This document shows, in pieces, positions 35,691 to 43,916 of a DNA stretch of 64,000 nucleotides. The stretch comes from Arcobacter ellisii. GTDB lineage: Bacteria > Campylobacterota > Campylobacteria > Campylobacterales > Arcobacteraceae. The notes beneath the pieces were generated by a model, which saw only the letters and a program-made list of their open reading frames with translations, was not told the DNA's origin and ran no database searches. The DNA is taken from positions 1,550,001-1,614,000 of the forward strand of contig NZ_CP032097.1 of assembly GCF_003544915.1 (NCBI RefSeq), written 5' to 3'. The position numbers and the translations under genes were made by a program. Each line of letters starts with the position of its first letter. Within the stretch, counting starts at the first letter, position 1.

Positions 35691-35756
35691 TCTATTCTCC
35701 ACTTTCACTAATTTTAACATAGTATTTTTCTATGTCCTATTTAGTGTAGCCAGATC

Positions 35757-35881
35757 AACTTTATATGGGTATTCAAAATGCTACAAAGAAATGGAATATG
35801 CCAATGTGGAACTGGAACTTAACACTTTCACAATTGGCAATATTTTTTGAGGGTAGATTAGATAGTGAGCTTAAAATTTAA
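35757..35881 (+). pseudogene. IS256-family transposase, C-terminal remnant
   Basis: About 40 codons in frame, ending K-K-W-N-M-P then W-N-L-T-L-S-Q-L-A-I-F-F-E, match the C-terminus of IS256/mutator transposases (tryptophan-rich end and L-A-I-F-F). The rest is missing. The remnant directly follows IS3 element 2. Its sequence end differs from the larger IS256 pseudogene at 38180, so it derives from a different element. The cut probably predates IS3 insertion. Confidence 0.75.
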
Positions 35882-35918
35882 GTGATAGTATGATAAAAAT
35901 ATGCAAAGGAATTTTTAA

Positions 35919-36179
35919 ATGATAAATTGGTCAGAAGCAAACGATTCAGAGTTAGTGTGTTATTGTATAGAAGTTGATAAAAAAACTATAGTAGATGCTA
36001 TAAAAAATGGAAATGACACTCTTTCTAAAATTAAAGAATCTACAAAAGCTTGTACTGGAAGCAGTTGTAAAGAACTAAATCCATCTGGTGAGTGTTGCTC
36101 AAAAGATATTAAAAATTTAATCAAGTTATACTCTGGTAAAGATACTAAAGAAGAATGCTGTAGCTGTTGCAATAGCTAA
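35919..36179 (+). CDS. BFD-like [2Fe-2S] protein with cysteine-rich tail
   Basis: An 86-residue protein. V-C-Y-C-I-E near residue 13 and A-C-T-G-S-S-C near residue 43 give the C-x-C…C-x4-C cluster pattern of bacterioferritin-associated-ferredoxin domains. The last 35 residues carry further cysteines (G-E-C-C-S and E-C-C-S-C-C), which could bind metal. Similar cluster domains occur in CopZ-type metallochaperones. Next to an ArsR/CDF unit, a metal-handling or redox-sensing role is plausible (inference). AGGAATTTTTAA precedes the ATG. Confidence 0.8.
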   Translation: MINWSEANDSELVCYCIEVDKKTIVDAIKNGNDTLSKIKESTKACTGSSCKELNPSGECCSKDIKNLIKLYSGKDTKEECCSCCNS

Positions 36180-36187
36180 ATAGGTGT

Positions 36188-36205
36188 GATAGGATTTCTC
36201 CTATC
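36188..36205. terminator. Hairpin after the BFD-like gene
   Basis: A perfect 7-bp stem GATAGGA/TCCTATC with a 4-nt loop lies 8 bp after the stop. No clear U-run follows, so strength is uncertain. Confidence 0.45.
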
Positions 36206-36287
36206 AGAATTACTTTGACACGGAATATTTAACGGTCTCTTGGTATCAATAAACTTGAAATATGATTTTTTAATTAAAAAATATTTA

Positions 36288-36929
36288 TTATAATTCTGAG
36301 TTAATTAACCTTTTCAAATTTTCTAAGCCAAATTCTTGTAGTGGCTTACCATTTACAAAATAAGAAGGTGTTTTATTAGCTTCTAGTTTTTTAGCATCTT
36401 CTAAATCTTGCTTAATTATCTGATTTACTTTTTCACTATTCATATATTGCTCTATTTTTCCCATATCAATATTTTTAATAGTTTTTAAAATTTCCCTTAA
36501 CACTTTTAGATTAACTTCATGATGTACAACCCAATATTCTTGAGTTTCAAACATAAGTTCTAACGCTTCCATAAATAGACCCTGTTCCCTTGCTGCTTCT
36601 AACATCATAACTGCATAATTTGAGTTTTTATGAAATGGTGCATATCGAAGAACTAATTTAATTTTTCCTTCATTTTGTTTCATTATTTCTTTAACATAAG
36701 GATGAAATTGTGCGCAAGTTTCGCAAGCTGGATCAAAAAATTCTACTAATTGCACTTTTGCATTTGAATTTCCTATTACAAAAGAGTGTTCTCTTTGAAA
36801 AATAGAAGATTGAGTTTTTAACATATTTTCAAATTTTTCAGACTGATTATTTTTATAAATGTAGGCTGAACCTAAAAATATTAAAAATAATGATACTAAT
36901 GACATTAATACAAGTTTTTTATTCTGCAT
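36288..36929 (-). CDS. DsbA-family thioredoxin-like protein, membrane-anchored
   Basis: A 213-residue thiol oxidoreductase. One N-terminal hydrophobic helix (about 7-25) anchors or exports it. The active site is D-P-A-C-E-T-C-A-Q-F near residue 73 (C-E-T-C), followed by R-Y-A-P-F-H-K-N and a cis-proline segment T-P-S-Y-F-V-N-G-K near residue 189, as in DsbA-like proteins. It diverges from dsbB, whose product would reoxidise it. Together they form an oxidative disulfide pair on the island. Confidence 0.87.
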   Translation of the reverse strand: MQNKKLVLMSLVSLFLIFLGSAYIYKNNQSEKFENMLKTQSSIFQREHSFVIGNSNAKVQLVEFFDPACETCAQFHPYVKEIMKQNEGKIKLVLRYAPFHKNSNYAVMMLEAAREQGLFMEALELMFETQEYWVVHHEVNLKVLREILKTIKNIDMGKIEQYMNSEKVNQIIKQDLEDAKKLEANKTPSYFVNGKPLQEFGLENLKRLINSEL

Positions 36930-37064
36930 AAAATATTAAACTCCAATTTAGATTTTAATTATTCTAACATACTTTGTGTGTAGTGTTTGTTGATTTTAAA
37001 TTTAAGGTATACACACAAAATACACAAAAAACTAGTTATCATATAAGAAAATTTAGGATGTATT

Positions 37065-37493
37065 TTGGTAGGAAAATTTGATTTAACAATTTTTTTAAGT
37101 TTTATTGTAGCTTCAATAGCTACATTAGGTAGTCTATTTTTTAGTGAAATAATGAATTTTATTCCATGTGTTATGTGTTGGTACCAAAGAATATTTATGT
37201 ATCCATTAGTAATCATATTTTTAATAGCACTATTATATCCTGATGATAATGTGTTTAAATACTCAATAGGTTTAGTGCTAATAGGATGGGGATTTTCTAT
37301 TTATCATAATCTCTTAATGTGGGGAATTATTCCAGAAAACATAGTACCTTGTACTAATGGTGTACCTTGTAGTACAAGATATATAGACTGGTTTGGATTT
37401 ATTTCTATTCCTTTTTTATCGCTTATTGCATATAGTTTAATTTTGATTTTACTTTGTATTGGCAAAAAGAAATTATTAAAAAAACAAAAATAA
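37065..37493 (+). CDS. dsbB: Disulfide bond formation protein B (BdbC/DsbB type)
   Basis: A 142-residue protein with four transmembrane helices. The two redox cysteine pairs are I-P-C-V-M-C-W-Y-Q-R near residue 36 and V-P-C-T-N-G-V-P-C near residue 101. DsbB proteins reoxidise DsbA and pass electrons to quinones. The start is a TTG at 37065 after TTTAGGATG. It is followed 16 bp later by a TlpA-like lipoprotein gene. Confidence 0.92.
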   Translation: MVGKFDLTIFLSFIVASIATLGSLFFSEIMNFIPCVMCWYQRIFMYPLVIIFLIALLYPDDNVFKYSIGLVLIGWGFSIYHNLLMWGIIPENIVPCTNGVPCSTRYIDWFGFISIPFLSLIAYSLILILLCIGKKKLLKKQK

Positions 37494-37509
37494 ATTTATA
37501 GGAAAATAT

Positions 37510-38070
37510 ATGAAAAATAGATACTTGTTACTTTTACTTTTATTGTTATTTGCTGGTTGTGAAGGAGATAAAGCTAAATTAATCAAACAAAATGATGAAA
37601 AAAACTCAACGGAATTAAAAAAAGAAGAGAATAAAACTTATAATTTGAAAACTATATATGGAGAAAATATAAAATTAACACTAAATAATAATATATTAAT
37701 AGCTGATAAAATAGAAAATAAAATGGTTCTTATAAATTTTTGGGCAACTTGGTGCCCACCTTGTATAAAAGAGATACCTGTATTTAATGAACTATATGAA
37801 AAATATAAAGATAATTTTATCATTATTGGTGTTCTGTATGAAAAAAATATTGATGCTAATACCATAACAAACTTTATAAAAGAAAATAACATAAAATTTC
37901 CTATTACAATTAGTGAAGATGAAAACTTTAGAATGGCAAAAGAGCTTGGTGATGTTAAAAAAATTCCCGAGTCATTTTTATATAGTAAAGAAGGATTTTT
38001 CATAGAAAAATATGTTGGTATAGTTAATGAGAAAAAATTAATAGAACATATTGAAAATAATATAAAATAA
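37510..38070 (+). CDS. TlpA/ResA-like thioredoxin lipoprotein
   Basis: A 186-residue lipoprotein. The leucine-rich signal ends in L-F-A-G-C. The thioredoxin fold has the active site W-A-T-W-C-P-P-C near residue 82 and a cis-proline in K-I-P-E-S-F near residue 153. TlpA-like proteins act as periplasmic thiol reductants or oxidase-assembly factors. With DsbA, DsbB and a DsbD alpha domain in the same segment, it belongs to a mobile thiol-redox set. Confidence 0.88.
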   Translation: MKNRYLLLLLLLLFAGCEGDKAKLIKQNDEKNSTELKKEENKTYNLKTIYGENIKLTLNNNILIADKIENKMVLINFWATWCPPCIKEIPVFNELYEKYKDNFIIIGVLYEKNIDANTITNFIKENNIKFPITISEDENFRMAKELGDVKKIPESFLYSKEGFFIEKYVGIVNEKKLIEHIENNIK

Positions 38071-38134
38071 TATCTAAAGAACAATGCGATAAAAAATGAA
38101 ATTTGTATATGAAAAAATAGATTTTTAGAGAAGG

Positions 38135-39440
38135 TGAGCCTGTAAAATAAACTGTGTAAGTTCACCAGTTAGCATATAATCACTTTGTATATTTTTCCAT
38201 AATTTCACTGAAAAATATACAAAGTTGAGGATAAATTTCACTCCAATTTCTAACCCCATTACGATTCCATTTCTCTTGAGCCTCCTGTGTTGCTAAGTAA
38301 AGCATCTTAAATGCAGAATCTATTGTTGGAAATGAACCTTTAGAATTTGTTCGTCTTTTTATACTTGAATTCAAAGATTCAATTGGATTTGTTGTATAAA
38401 TTAATGTTTGTACTGATTTTGGATATTTAAAAAAAGTAGCTAATTGATTCCAGTTATTTGTCCAAGATTGAGTGATGTGAGGATATTTTTTGCCCCAACT
38501 TTCATCAAACTCTAAAAGTGCAGTTTGGGCATCTTCTTCTGTTGATGCACAATAAACAGTTTTTAAATCATTTGCAACAGCTTTTGCCTGTATACACAGG
38601 ATTTCATCTATCTTTCCACGATACATAACGAAGTGAAGAACGAATTTGATGAACTATACACCTTTGTATTTCAGCTTTAGGATAAACTGCTTCAATAGCT
38701 TGATTAAATCCATTTAAACCATCTATTGCAAATATTAGAACATCTTCTACTCCACGATTCTTCAATTCATTTAAGAGTGTTAACCAATATTTTGAAGTCT
38801 CATTTTCTCCTATCCAAATTCCCAATATCTCTTTTTTACCATCAATCGTAATTCCTAGCATTATATATGCAGCTATATTTTTAACTACTCTATCAACTCT
38901 TATTTTTAAAACAGTTGCATCCATAAAGATTATTGGATATATTGCTTCTAGTGGACGACTTTGCCACTCTTTGGCTTTATCCATAATTGCTTCAGTAATA
39001 TTTGAAATGGTTTGTTCTGAAAGCTGATAGCCATACAAATCATCTAAATGATTTTGTATATCTCTAACACTCATTCCTTTAGTGTAAAGTGAAAGAATTA
39101 AATCTTCACTACCTTTTAAAAGTCTTTCTCTTTTTTTAACTAATTGTGGTTCCTTAGCTTGCTGTAGCAAACGAAGTGCAGCTAAAATGTTCCATCTCTA
39201 TCTCTTGGTATTGAAACATCAACTTCACCATATTTAGATTTTAAAGTCTTTTTATTTGTTCCATTACGATAGTTTGAATTATCAGATTCTTGATGTTTAT
39301 CATAACCAAGATGTGAAGTCATTTCAACTTCACTAGCTGTTTGAATAGATTCTCTAAGAAGGTTTTTAAATTCTTCTAAAATTCCATCTAATGAAATTTC
39401 TTTACCTTCTTGTATTTGTCTTTTTAACTCTTCTTGACTT
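38135..39440 (-). pseudogene. IS256-family element, transposase broken by two short insertions and truncated
   Basis: The transposase reads leftward in three pieces. The N-terminal part (about 39430-39186) runs into a stop; the middle is 38649-39153 (I-F-M-D-A-T-V-L with catalytic Asp, F-A-I-D-G-L-N-G-F); the C-terminal part starts in another frame near 38630 and ends at 38180 (T-N-P-I-E-S-L-N with the catalytic-Glu region). Breaks are an extra about 32 nt at 39154-39185 and about 22 nt near 38590-38612; each extra piece contains a small palindrome. The right end, 38135-38165, resembles IS256 inverted repeats. The left end is cut by the IS1634 element. Confidence 0.8.
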
Positions 39441-41102
39441 TCTCAAAAAAGAGTAAAAATCAAATTTTACACTCAACAAACCCCTTTATTAAGGGATTTT
39501 AATTTTAAATTTGGGTGTCTAGCCTATTGATTATCTCTTATTAGCTACAATTTTATATGTTTATTCGTAAAAGAAAAAATCCAAGTGGCAGTATTAGTAT
39601 TCAAATTATTGATAAGAGTAATGGTAAATATAAAGTTGTTGAAACAATAGCATGTGTAAAAGATAAAAAAGAGTTAGAGTTTTATATTGCAAAAGCAGAA
39701 TCAAGATTAAAACAACTTAATCCAAATTTATTTGATGCAGTTGAATTTAATGAGAAAAAACATAGATTTATTGGTATAAAAAATAAAGAGATTTCAGTTG
39801 TAGGACCAGATATTATATTTGGATATATAATGGAATATATAGGCTGTGATAAAATACTTAAAAAATTAAAAGAAAAAGAGTTGTTTAAACAGCTAGTTTT
39901 ATCAAGAATAATTGATCCAGGTAGTAAATTAAATCTTATAGATTATTTGTATATTTATAAACATCAAAATCTTGATAAAAATGAGATATATAGATTTTTA
40001 GATACATTAAGTTTAAATTTAAAAGATAAAATAGAACAATGTATATTTGAATATACATCAATGGTAACTGGTGGAATTAGAGTAAGTTTTTATGATGTAA
40101 CAACATTGTACTTTGAAGCATCAAGTGAAGATGATTTAAGAAAAGTAGGATTTAGTAAAGATGGAAAATTCACAAAACCACAAATAATTTTAGGACTCTT
40201 AACTTCATTAGAAGGTTATCCTTTAGGATTTGAAATACATGAGGGTAATTGCTATGAAGGTAAAACTTTTATTCCAATGCTTGAAAAGTTTCAAAAGAAA
40301 TTTAATATAGAAAAACCAATAGTTGTAGCTGATAGTGGATTACTAAGTGAAGCAAATATATTAGAACTAGAAAAATTGAATTATAGATATATTTTAGGTG
40401 CTAGAATAAAATCAAGCTCAAGTGAAATAAAAAATAAAATCGTATCACTAAATTTAAATGATGAGAAAAATAATGAGACAATATATTTTTCAAAAAATCA
40501 AAAGATGATAGTTTCATATTCACAACAAAGAGCAAAAAAAGATAGATATACAAGAACAAAAAATTATGAGAAATTAAAAATAAAAATAAAATCAGGTAAT
40601 CTTACAAAAGCACATTTAAATAATAAGGGTTATAATAAATATTTAGTACTTTCAGATTCTCAAACAACAATATCAATAGATGAAGATAAATATAATTATG
40701 ATTCAAGCTTTGACGGATTAAAAGGGTTTGTTACAAATGATTTTTCATTAAATCCAACACAAATAATTGAACATTACACAAATCTTTGGCATATAGAAAG
40801 AGCTTTCAGAATTTCTAAAACAGATTTAAAAATTAGACCAATATATCATAGATTAGAACATAGAATATATTCACATATTTTAATTTCATTCGTTGCATAT
40901 ACAGTATATAAAGAGTTTGATAGAAAATTAAAAATAAATAATATTTCAATTAAAAGAAAAAATGCAATAGGATTTATAAAATCTATGTACGGAATAGTTC
41001 ATGATAATGAAATTTCATTATTAGAATTATCTCCAGAACAAGAACAAATATATAAACTATTTTATTAAACCTAATATTGGGTGTCTATTTGAGAAAGTCA
41101 AG
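39433..41102 (+). mobile_element. IS1634-family insertion sequence
   Basis: Perfect 15-bp terminal inverted repeats CTTGACTTTCTCAAA (39433-39447) and its complement (41088-41102) bound one transposase gene. A short direct repeat TTGGGTGTCTA occurs inside both ends. No target duplication was found at the outer borders. It lies at the truncated end of the IS256 element. Confidence 0.85.
39557..41068 (+). CDS. IS1634-family (IS4 superfamily) transposase
   Basis: A 503-residue DDE transposase. Catalytic candidates are Asp in F-Y-D-V-T-T-L near residue 179, Asp in V-V-A-D-S-G-L-L near residue 258, and Glu in I-E-R-A-F-R-I-S-K near residue 417 (the Y-x2-R-x3-E-x6-K-like region of IS4 relatives). 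The length is full for IS1634 and no frameshift is seen, so the element may be active. The ATG is the first in frame. Confidence 0.9.
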   Translation: MFIRKRKNPSGSISIQIIDKSNGKYKVVETIACVKDKKELEFYIAKAESRLKQLNPNLFDAVEFNEKKHRFIGIKNKEISVVGPDIIFGYIMEYIGCDKILKKLKEKELFKQLVLSRIIDPGSKLNLIDYLYIYKHQNLDKNEIYRFLDTLSLNLKDKIEQCIFEYTSMVTGGIRVSFYDVTTLYFEASSEDDLRKVGFSKDGKFTKPQIILGLLTSLEGYPLGFEIHEGNCYEGKTFIPMLEKFQKKFNIEKPIVVADSGLLSEANILELEKLNYRYILGARIKSSSSEIKNKIVSLNLNDEKNNETIYFSKNQKMIVSYSQQRAKKDRYTRTKNYEKLKIKIKSGNLTKAHLNNKGYNKYLVLSDSQTTISIDEDKYNYDSSFDGLKGFVTNDFSLNPTQIIEHYTNLWHIERAFRISKTDLKIRPIYHRLEHRIYSHILISFVAYTVYKEFDRKLKINNISIKRKNAIGFIKSMYGIVHDNEISLLELSPEQEQIYKLFY

Positions 41103-41563
41103 AGTAAATGAAATTAATCATCTACTCTTAAAATCTATGCTGTTAAACTTTCAAGTGCTATGTGGATAAAAATTTGTTACATAGATGAGTTTTAAAAACG
41201 AGTTCCACAACCTGTAGTTTTTTGAACTTTCTTTAAGTTTTAAACTAAATTGTCGAATTATATGAATTAGATTTTTATGACTATTAGCTGCTGATACAAA
41301 ACTCTGGACAAAGTCACTTTTTTGTTTAAAGCTTATAATTTAATATATTTTATATGTTTACTAAACGGTCTCTAACGAAACAACTCTTTTTATTTTCTTT
41401 TAAAAATACAGTTTCAATTTTTATACTCACTAACATAGAATTTTTATTTATTAAATAAAAATATTATTTGGATTTAATTTAATCAAATATAAAACTAATT
41501 CTATAATTTTTTGTAATTGATCAAAAGTTTTTGTAATAGAGATCAAATTAATTGGAATATACA
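41103..41563. other. Gene-free right flank of the island with IS21-type terminal repeats
   Basis: From 41103 to about 41500 there is no ORF with recognisable content. It holds the direct repeat at 41280 and an isolated ACGGTCTCTAA that also occurs in part at 36229. The last 50 bp contain the inverted counterparts of the left end: 41515-41523, 41536-41547 and 41552-41563. No IstA N-terminus was found inside, so istA's 5' part has been deleted. Confidence 0.6.
41280..41310 (+). repeat. Right copy of the imperfect 31-bp direct repeat
   Basis: It matches 31678-31708 at 25 of 31 positions in the same orientation. In both places GTCTCTAA follows, directly at 31708 and after about 60 further bp here (near 41373). 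The two copies may therefore derive from one longer repeat with a deletion in the left copy. Confidence 0.5.
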
Positions 41564-41569
41564 TTCAAA

Positions 41570-42392
41570 AGATGCACCAACTATTTTAAATCAATTTGCT
41601 ATTTATATCTCACTTCCTGCTATGATTTTACTTCAAATTCCAAAACTTAGTTTTTCAATTGATATGATTATTCCCATAATTGTAGCTTGGCTTGTAATGG
41701 GAATTAGTGCTTTATTAATTCTTTTTTTATCAAAAGTTTTCTCTTTTTCAAAAGAGATTACAGGTTCTTTAATGCTTGTTTCAATTTTAACAAATAGTTC
41801 TTTTTTAGGAATTCCAATAATAAATGCTTATATGGGCGAAAGTGCAATGCCTTATGTTTTAGTTTATGACCAATTAGGAACTTTTATTGCCCTTGCAACT
41901 TATGGAACTTTTATAGCTTCTTATTATTCAAATAATTCAAAAATTACTTTTAAAATAATTACTCTAAAAGTTTTAACTTTTCCACCATTTTTATCTTTAG
42001 TTGTAGCTTTATTTTTAATTGGAGTTGAATTTAATCCAATAATTTCAAAAGTTTTAAGCTCATTTGCAAGTACAATTGTACCAATAGCTTTAGTTGCAGT
42101 TGGTCTTCAACTTCAATTAAAACTTCCACGTGAAGAAATAAAACCTTTTAGTGTAGCTTTAATAGTAAAATTGATTATTGCACCACTAATTGCCTTTGTT
42201 ATTTGTAAAATTTTTGCTTGGGATAATCAAGCTTCAATCGTATCAATCATGGAAGCAGGAATGGCTCCTATGATAACAGCAGGTGCAATAGCTTCAATGG
42301 CAGGACTTGCACCAAGACTAAGTTCTGCAATTGTGGGATATGGAATAATTATCTCTTTTTTAACAACTGGAATTTTATTTAATCTTCTTTAA
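41570..42392 (+). pseudogene. AEC-family transporter, 3' fragment (codons 25-298)
   Basis: The remaining 274 residues of the interrupted permease: K-D-A-P-T-I-L-N-Q-F-A, then about nine hydrophobic helices with N-S-S-F-L-G-I-P near the middle and E-A-G-M-A-P-M-I-T near the end, as in auxin-efflux-carrier family proteins. No stop or frameshift was seen within it. An ORF could start upstream inside the island DNA at 41517, adding foreign residues, but it lacks helix 1. TTCAAA at 41564-41569 is the right target duplication. Confidence 0.92.
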
Positions 42393-42396
42393 AAAA

Positions 42397-42425
42397 AGAG
42401 ATTTAAAGAAAATCTTTAAATCTCT
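42397..42425. terminator. Bidirectional terminator between AEC gene and chemoreceptor gene
   Basis: A perfect 12-bp stem AGAGATTTAAAG/CTTTAAATCTCT with a 5-nt loop, followed by AATTTTTT on the plus strand and by an A/T-rich tract on the other side. Confidence 0.8.
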
Positions 42426-43707
42426 AATTTTTTCTATTAAACTCATCTCTTCCAAAGAAATTTGTTTTATTTGTTTCTACAACCATTGTTGTAGCCATTT
42501 GGTCATTTTGATTTGCAATTTCTCTTGTTTCTTGGGCTCTTAAGGCATTTTGTTGAGTTGCTCTATCCAAATCTGCAACTGCAACATTTACTTGCTCTAT
42601 TCCTTTTTCTTGCTCTTTTAAAGAAGAAGAGATATTTTCTATAATTTCTTTTGTTTTTTGAATATTTTCATTTAAAACATCATACTCTTTTATCATATCA
42701 GTTGAAGCATTTTTACCATTGTTTGCCTCTTTTGTTGCACTTTCAACTAAAGATTTTATCTCTTTGGCTGCATCTGCACTTCTACTTGCTAAATTTCGTA
42801 CTTCCGCTGCAACAACTGCAAATCCACGTCCAGCTTCTCCAGCAGTTGCAGCCTCAACAGCTGCATTTAAAGATAAAATATTTGTTTGAAATGCAATTTG
42901 GTCAATTACAGTTATTGCTTCTTCGATAGATTTTGTTTTATCATTAATTCTATCCATCAATTCAGCACTATTTTTTGCACTTTTATAACCACTTTTTACT
43001 GAGATTAAAAGTTCATTTGAGTAAGTTAACATTTTATCAACATCCAAACTATTATTTCTAACACTACTTGTAATCTCTTCCATTGAAGCTGATGTCTCTT
43101 CAAGAATTGTTGCTTGAGTAACAATATTTGCACTTAATAATTCCATATTATTTTTTAGTGAATCTGCATTTTTTTTGAACATATTTCCACTTTTTAAACT
43201 ACTTAATAACATTCTTGAAATTTTTACATTTAGTTTATTTATAGCTTCAATTAGAGTTTGTAACTCTTCTGATTTATTGTTTTTTATTTCAACTGTAAAA
43301 TCATTTTTTTGATATTTTTCAAAAAATTGTAACATCTCATCAAAACTACTTGATAAATTATTTGCTGTTTGATTTATATTATCTGCAATAGTTTGGAAAT
43401 TTTGATTTTTTGTTTTTATATTTATTTTATTCTTAAAAATATTTTTCGACATCAAAGAACTTTGAGTAACTAATTCTTCTATAAAATCCTCTTCTAAATC
43501 ATCTTTTTTTTCATCTAAAATTATTAACTCTTTTTTCTCTTTTAACAAATTCATTCCATAAAAAAAGAAAAATGAGATAATACAAATAAAAATCAAACTG
43601 GAAATAAGAAAATATTCACTATTTATATGGGATAAATAAGACAAAAATCCTACTGAAAATATTGTTGTAATATATCCTGCAACTAGATATTTTTTTGCAT
43701 TTTCCAT
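42424..43707 (-). CDS. Methyl-accepting chemotaxis protein without a periplasmic sensor domain
   Basis: A 427-residue chemoreceptor. Two N-terminal hydrophobic helices (about 7-28 and 33-54) are almost adjacent, so almost nothing is exposed outside. The signalling hairpin contains [17 protein letters not shown] near residue 290, the CheA/CheW contact tip. The middle (about 95-170) is a degenerate linker. It may sense membrane or cytoplasmic state. It ends inside the shared terminator hairpin. Confidence 0.9.
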   Translation of the reverse strand: MENAKKYLVAGYITTIFSVGFLSYLSHINSEYFLISSLIFICIISFFFFYGMNLLKEKKELIILDEKKDDLEEDFIEELVTQSSLMSKNIFKNKINIKTKNQNFQTIADNINQTANNLSSSFDEMLQFFEKYQKNDFTVEIKNNKSEELQTLIEAINKLNVKISRMLLSSLKSGNMFKKNADSLKNNMELLSANIVTQATILEETSASMEEITSSVRNNSLDVDKMLTYSNELLISVKSGYKSAKNSAELMDRINDKTKSIEEAITVIDQIAFQTNILSLNAAVEAATAGEAGRGFAVVAAEVRNLASRSADAAKEIKSLVESATKEANNGKNASTDMIKEYDVLNENIQKTKEIIENISSSLKEQEKGIEQVNVAVADLDRATQQNALRAQETREIANQNDQMATTMVVETNKTNFFGRDEFNRKN

Positions 43708-43916
43708 AATTTTGCCTTATATTAAAATTTGTCACTATTCTACATCAAAAAAGTTAAAAGAAAAGCTTAAAAAATTTCGTTATTTTTTGATTATAGTAGC
43801 ATTAAAATAGCATTTTATAAAATTATTATTTTTTCATATAAAGAAAAGATACAATTTTAGTCTCATAATCAACATAAACTAGATACAATACGCAAAAATT
43901 TTGTATAGGAAACCTT

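Larger units (their letters stand above)
34490..35752 (-). mobile_element. IS3-family insertion sequence 2, transposase frameshifted
   Basis: Imperfect inverted ends share ATAGGACATA and begin TG / end CA. GATC on both sides (34486-34489, 35753-35756) is a 4-bp target duplication. The 1263-bp element inserted exactly at the end of the ArsR gene. Its ends differ from those of IS3 element 1. Confidence 0.88.
20358..41563. mobile_element. 21.2-kb composite genomic island with IS21-type ends, inserted in an AEC transporter gene
   Basis: The ends are inverted repeats in the IS21 style. Terminal blocks are TGTAAATTCCAA (20358-20369) and the complement of TTGGAATATACA (41552-41563). Internal blocks are TTTGATCTCTAT at 20375-20386, mirrored at 41536-41547, and TGATCAATT at 20399-20407, mirrored at 41515-41523. 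The element begins TG and ends CA and is flanked by TTCAAA. Only the left side keeps istB and the istA 3' part; the rest of istA is replaced by about 18 kb of other DNA: IS3 elements, Fic/VbhA, LysE cargo, recombinase, metal/thiol cargo, IS256, IS1634. Either IS21 inserted first and was then loaded, or the assembly moved as one unit. Confidence 0.85.

Noticed and set aside
32567-41210. Inverted TTGTGGAAC / GTTCCACAA pair flanking the metal/thiol block
   Set aside because: Only nine bases match in AT-rich DNA; not enough to call attachment sites.
41340-41460. Possible IstA N-terminus inside the right end
   Set aside because: The short minus-strand ORF near 41425 has no HTH resembling IstA and ends after 28 codons.
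41517-41569. An ORF start upstream of the AEC 3' fragment, inside the island
   Set aside because: The extra N-terminal codons come from the IS21-type end; they have no ribosome site and lack the first transmembrane helix, which is at 20284-20357.
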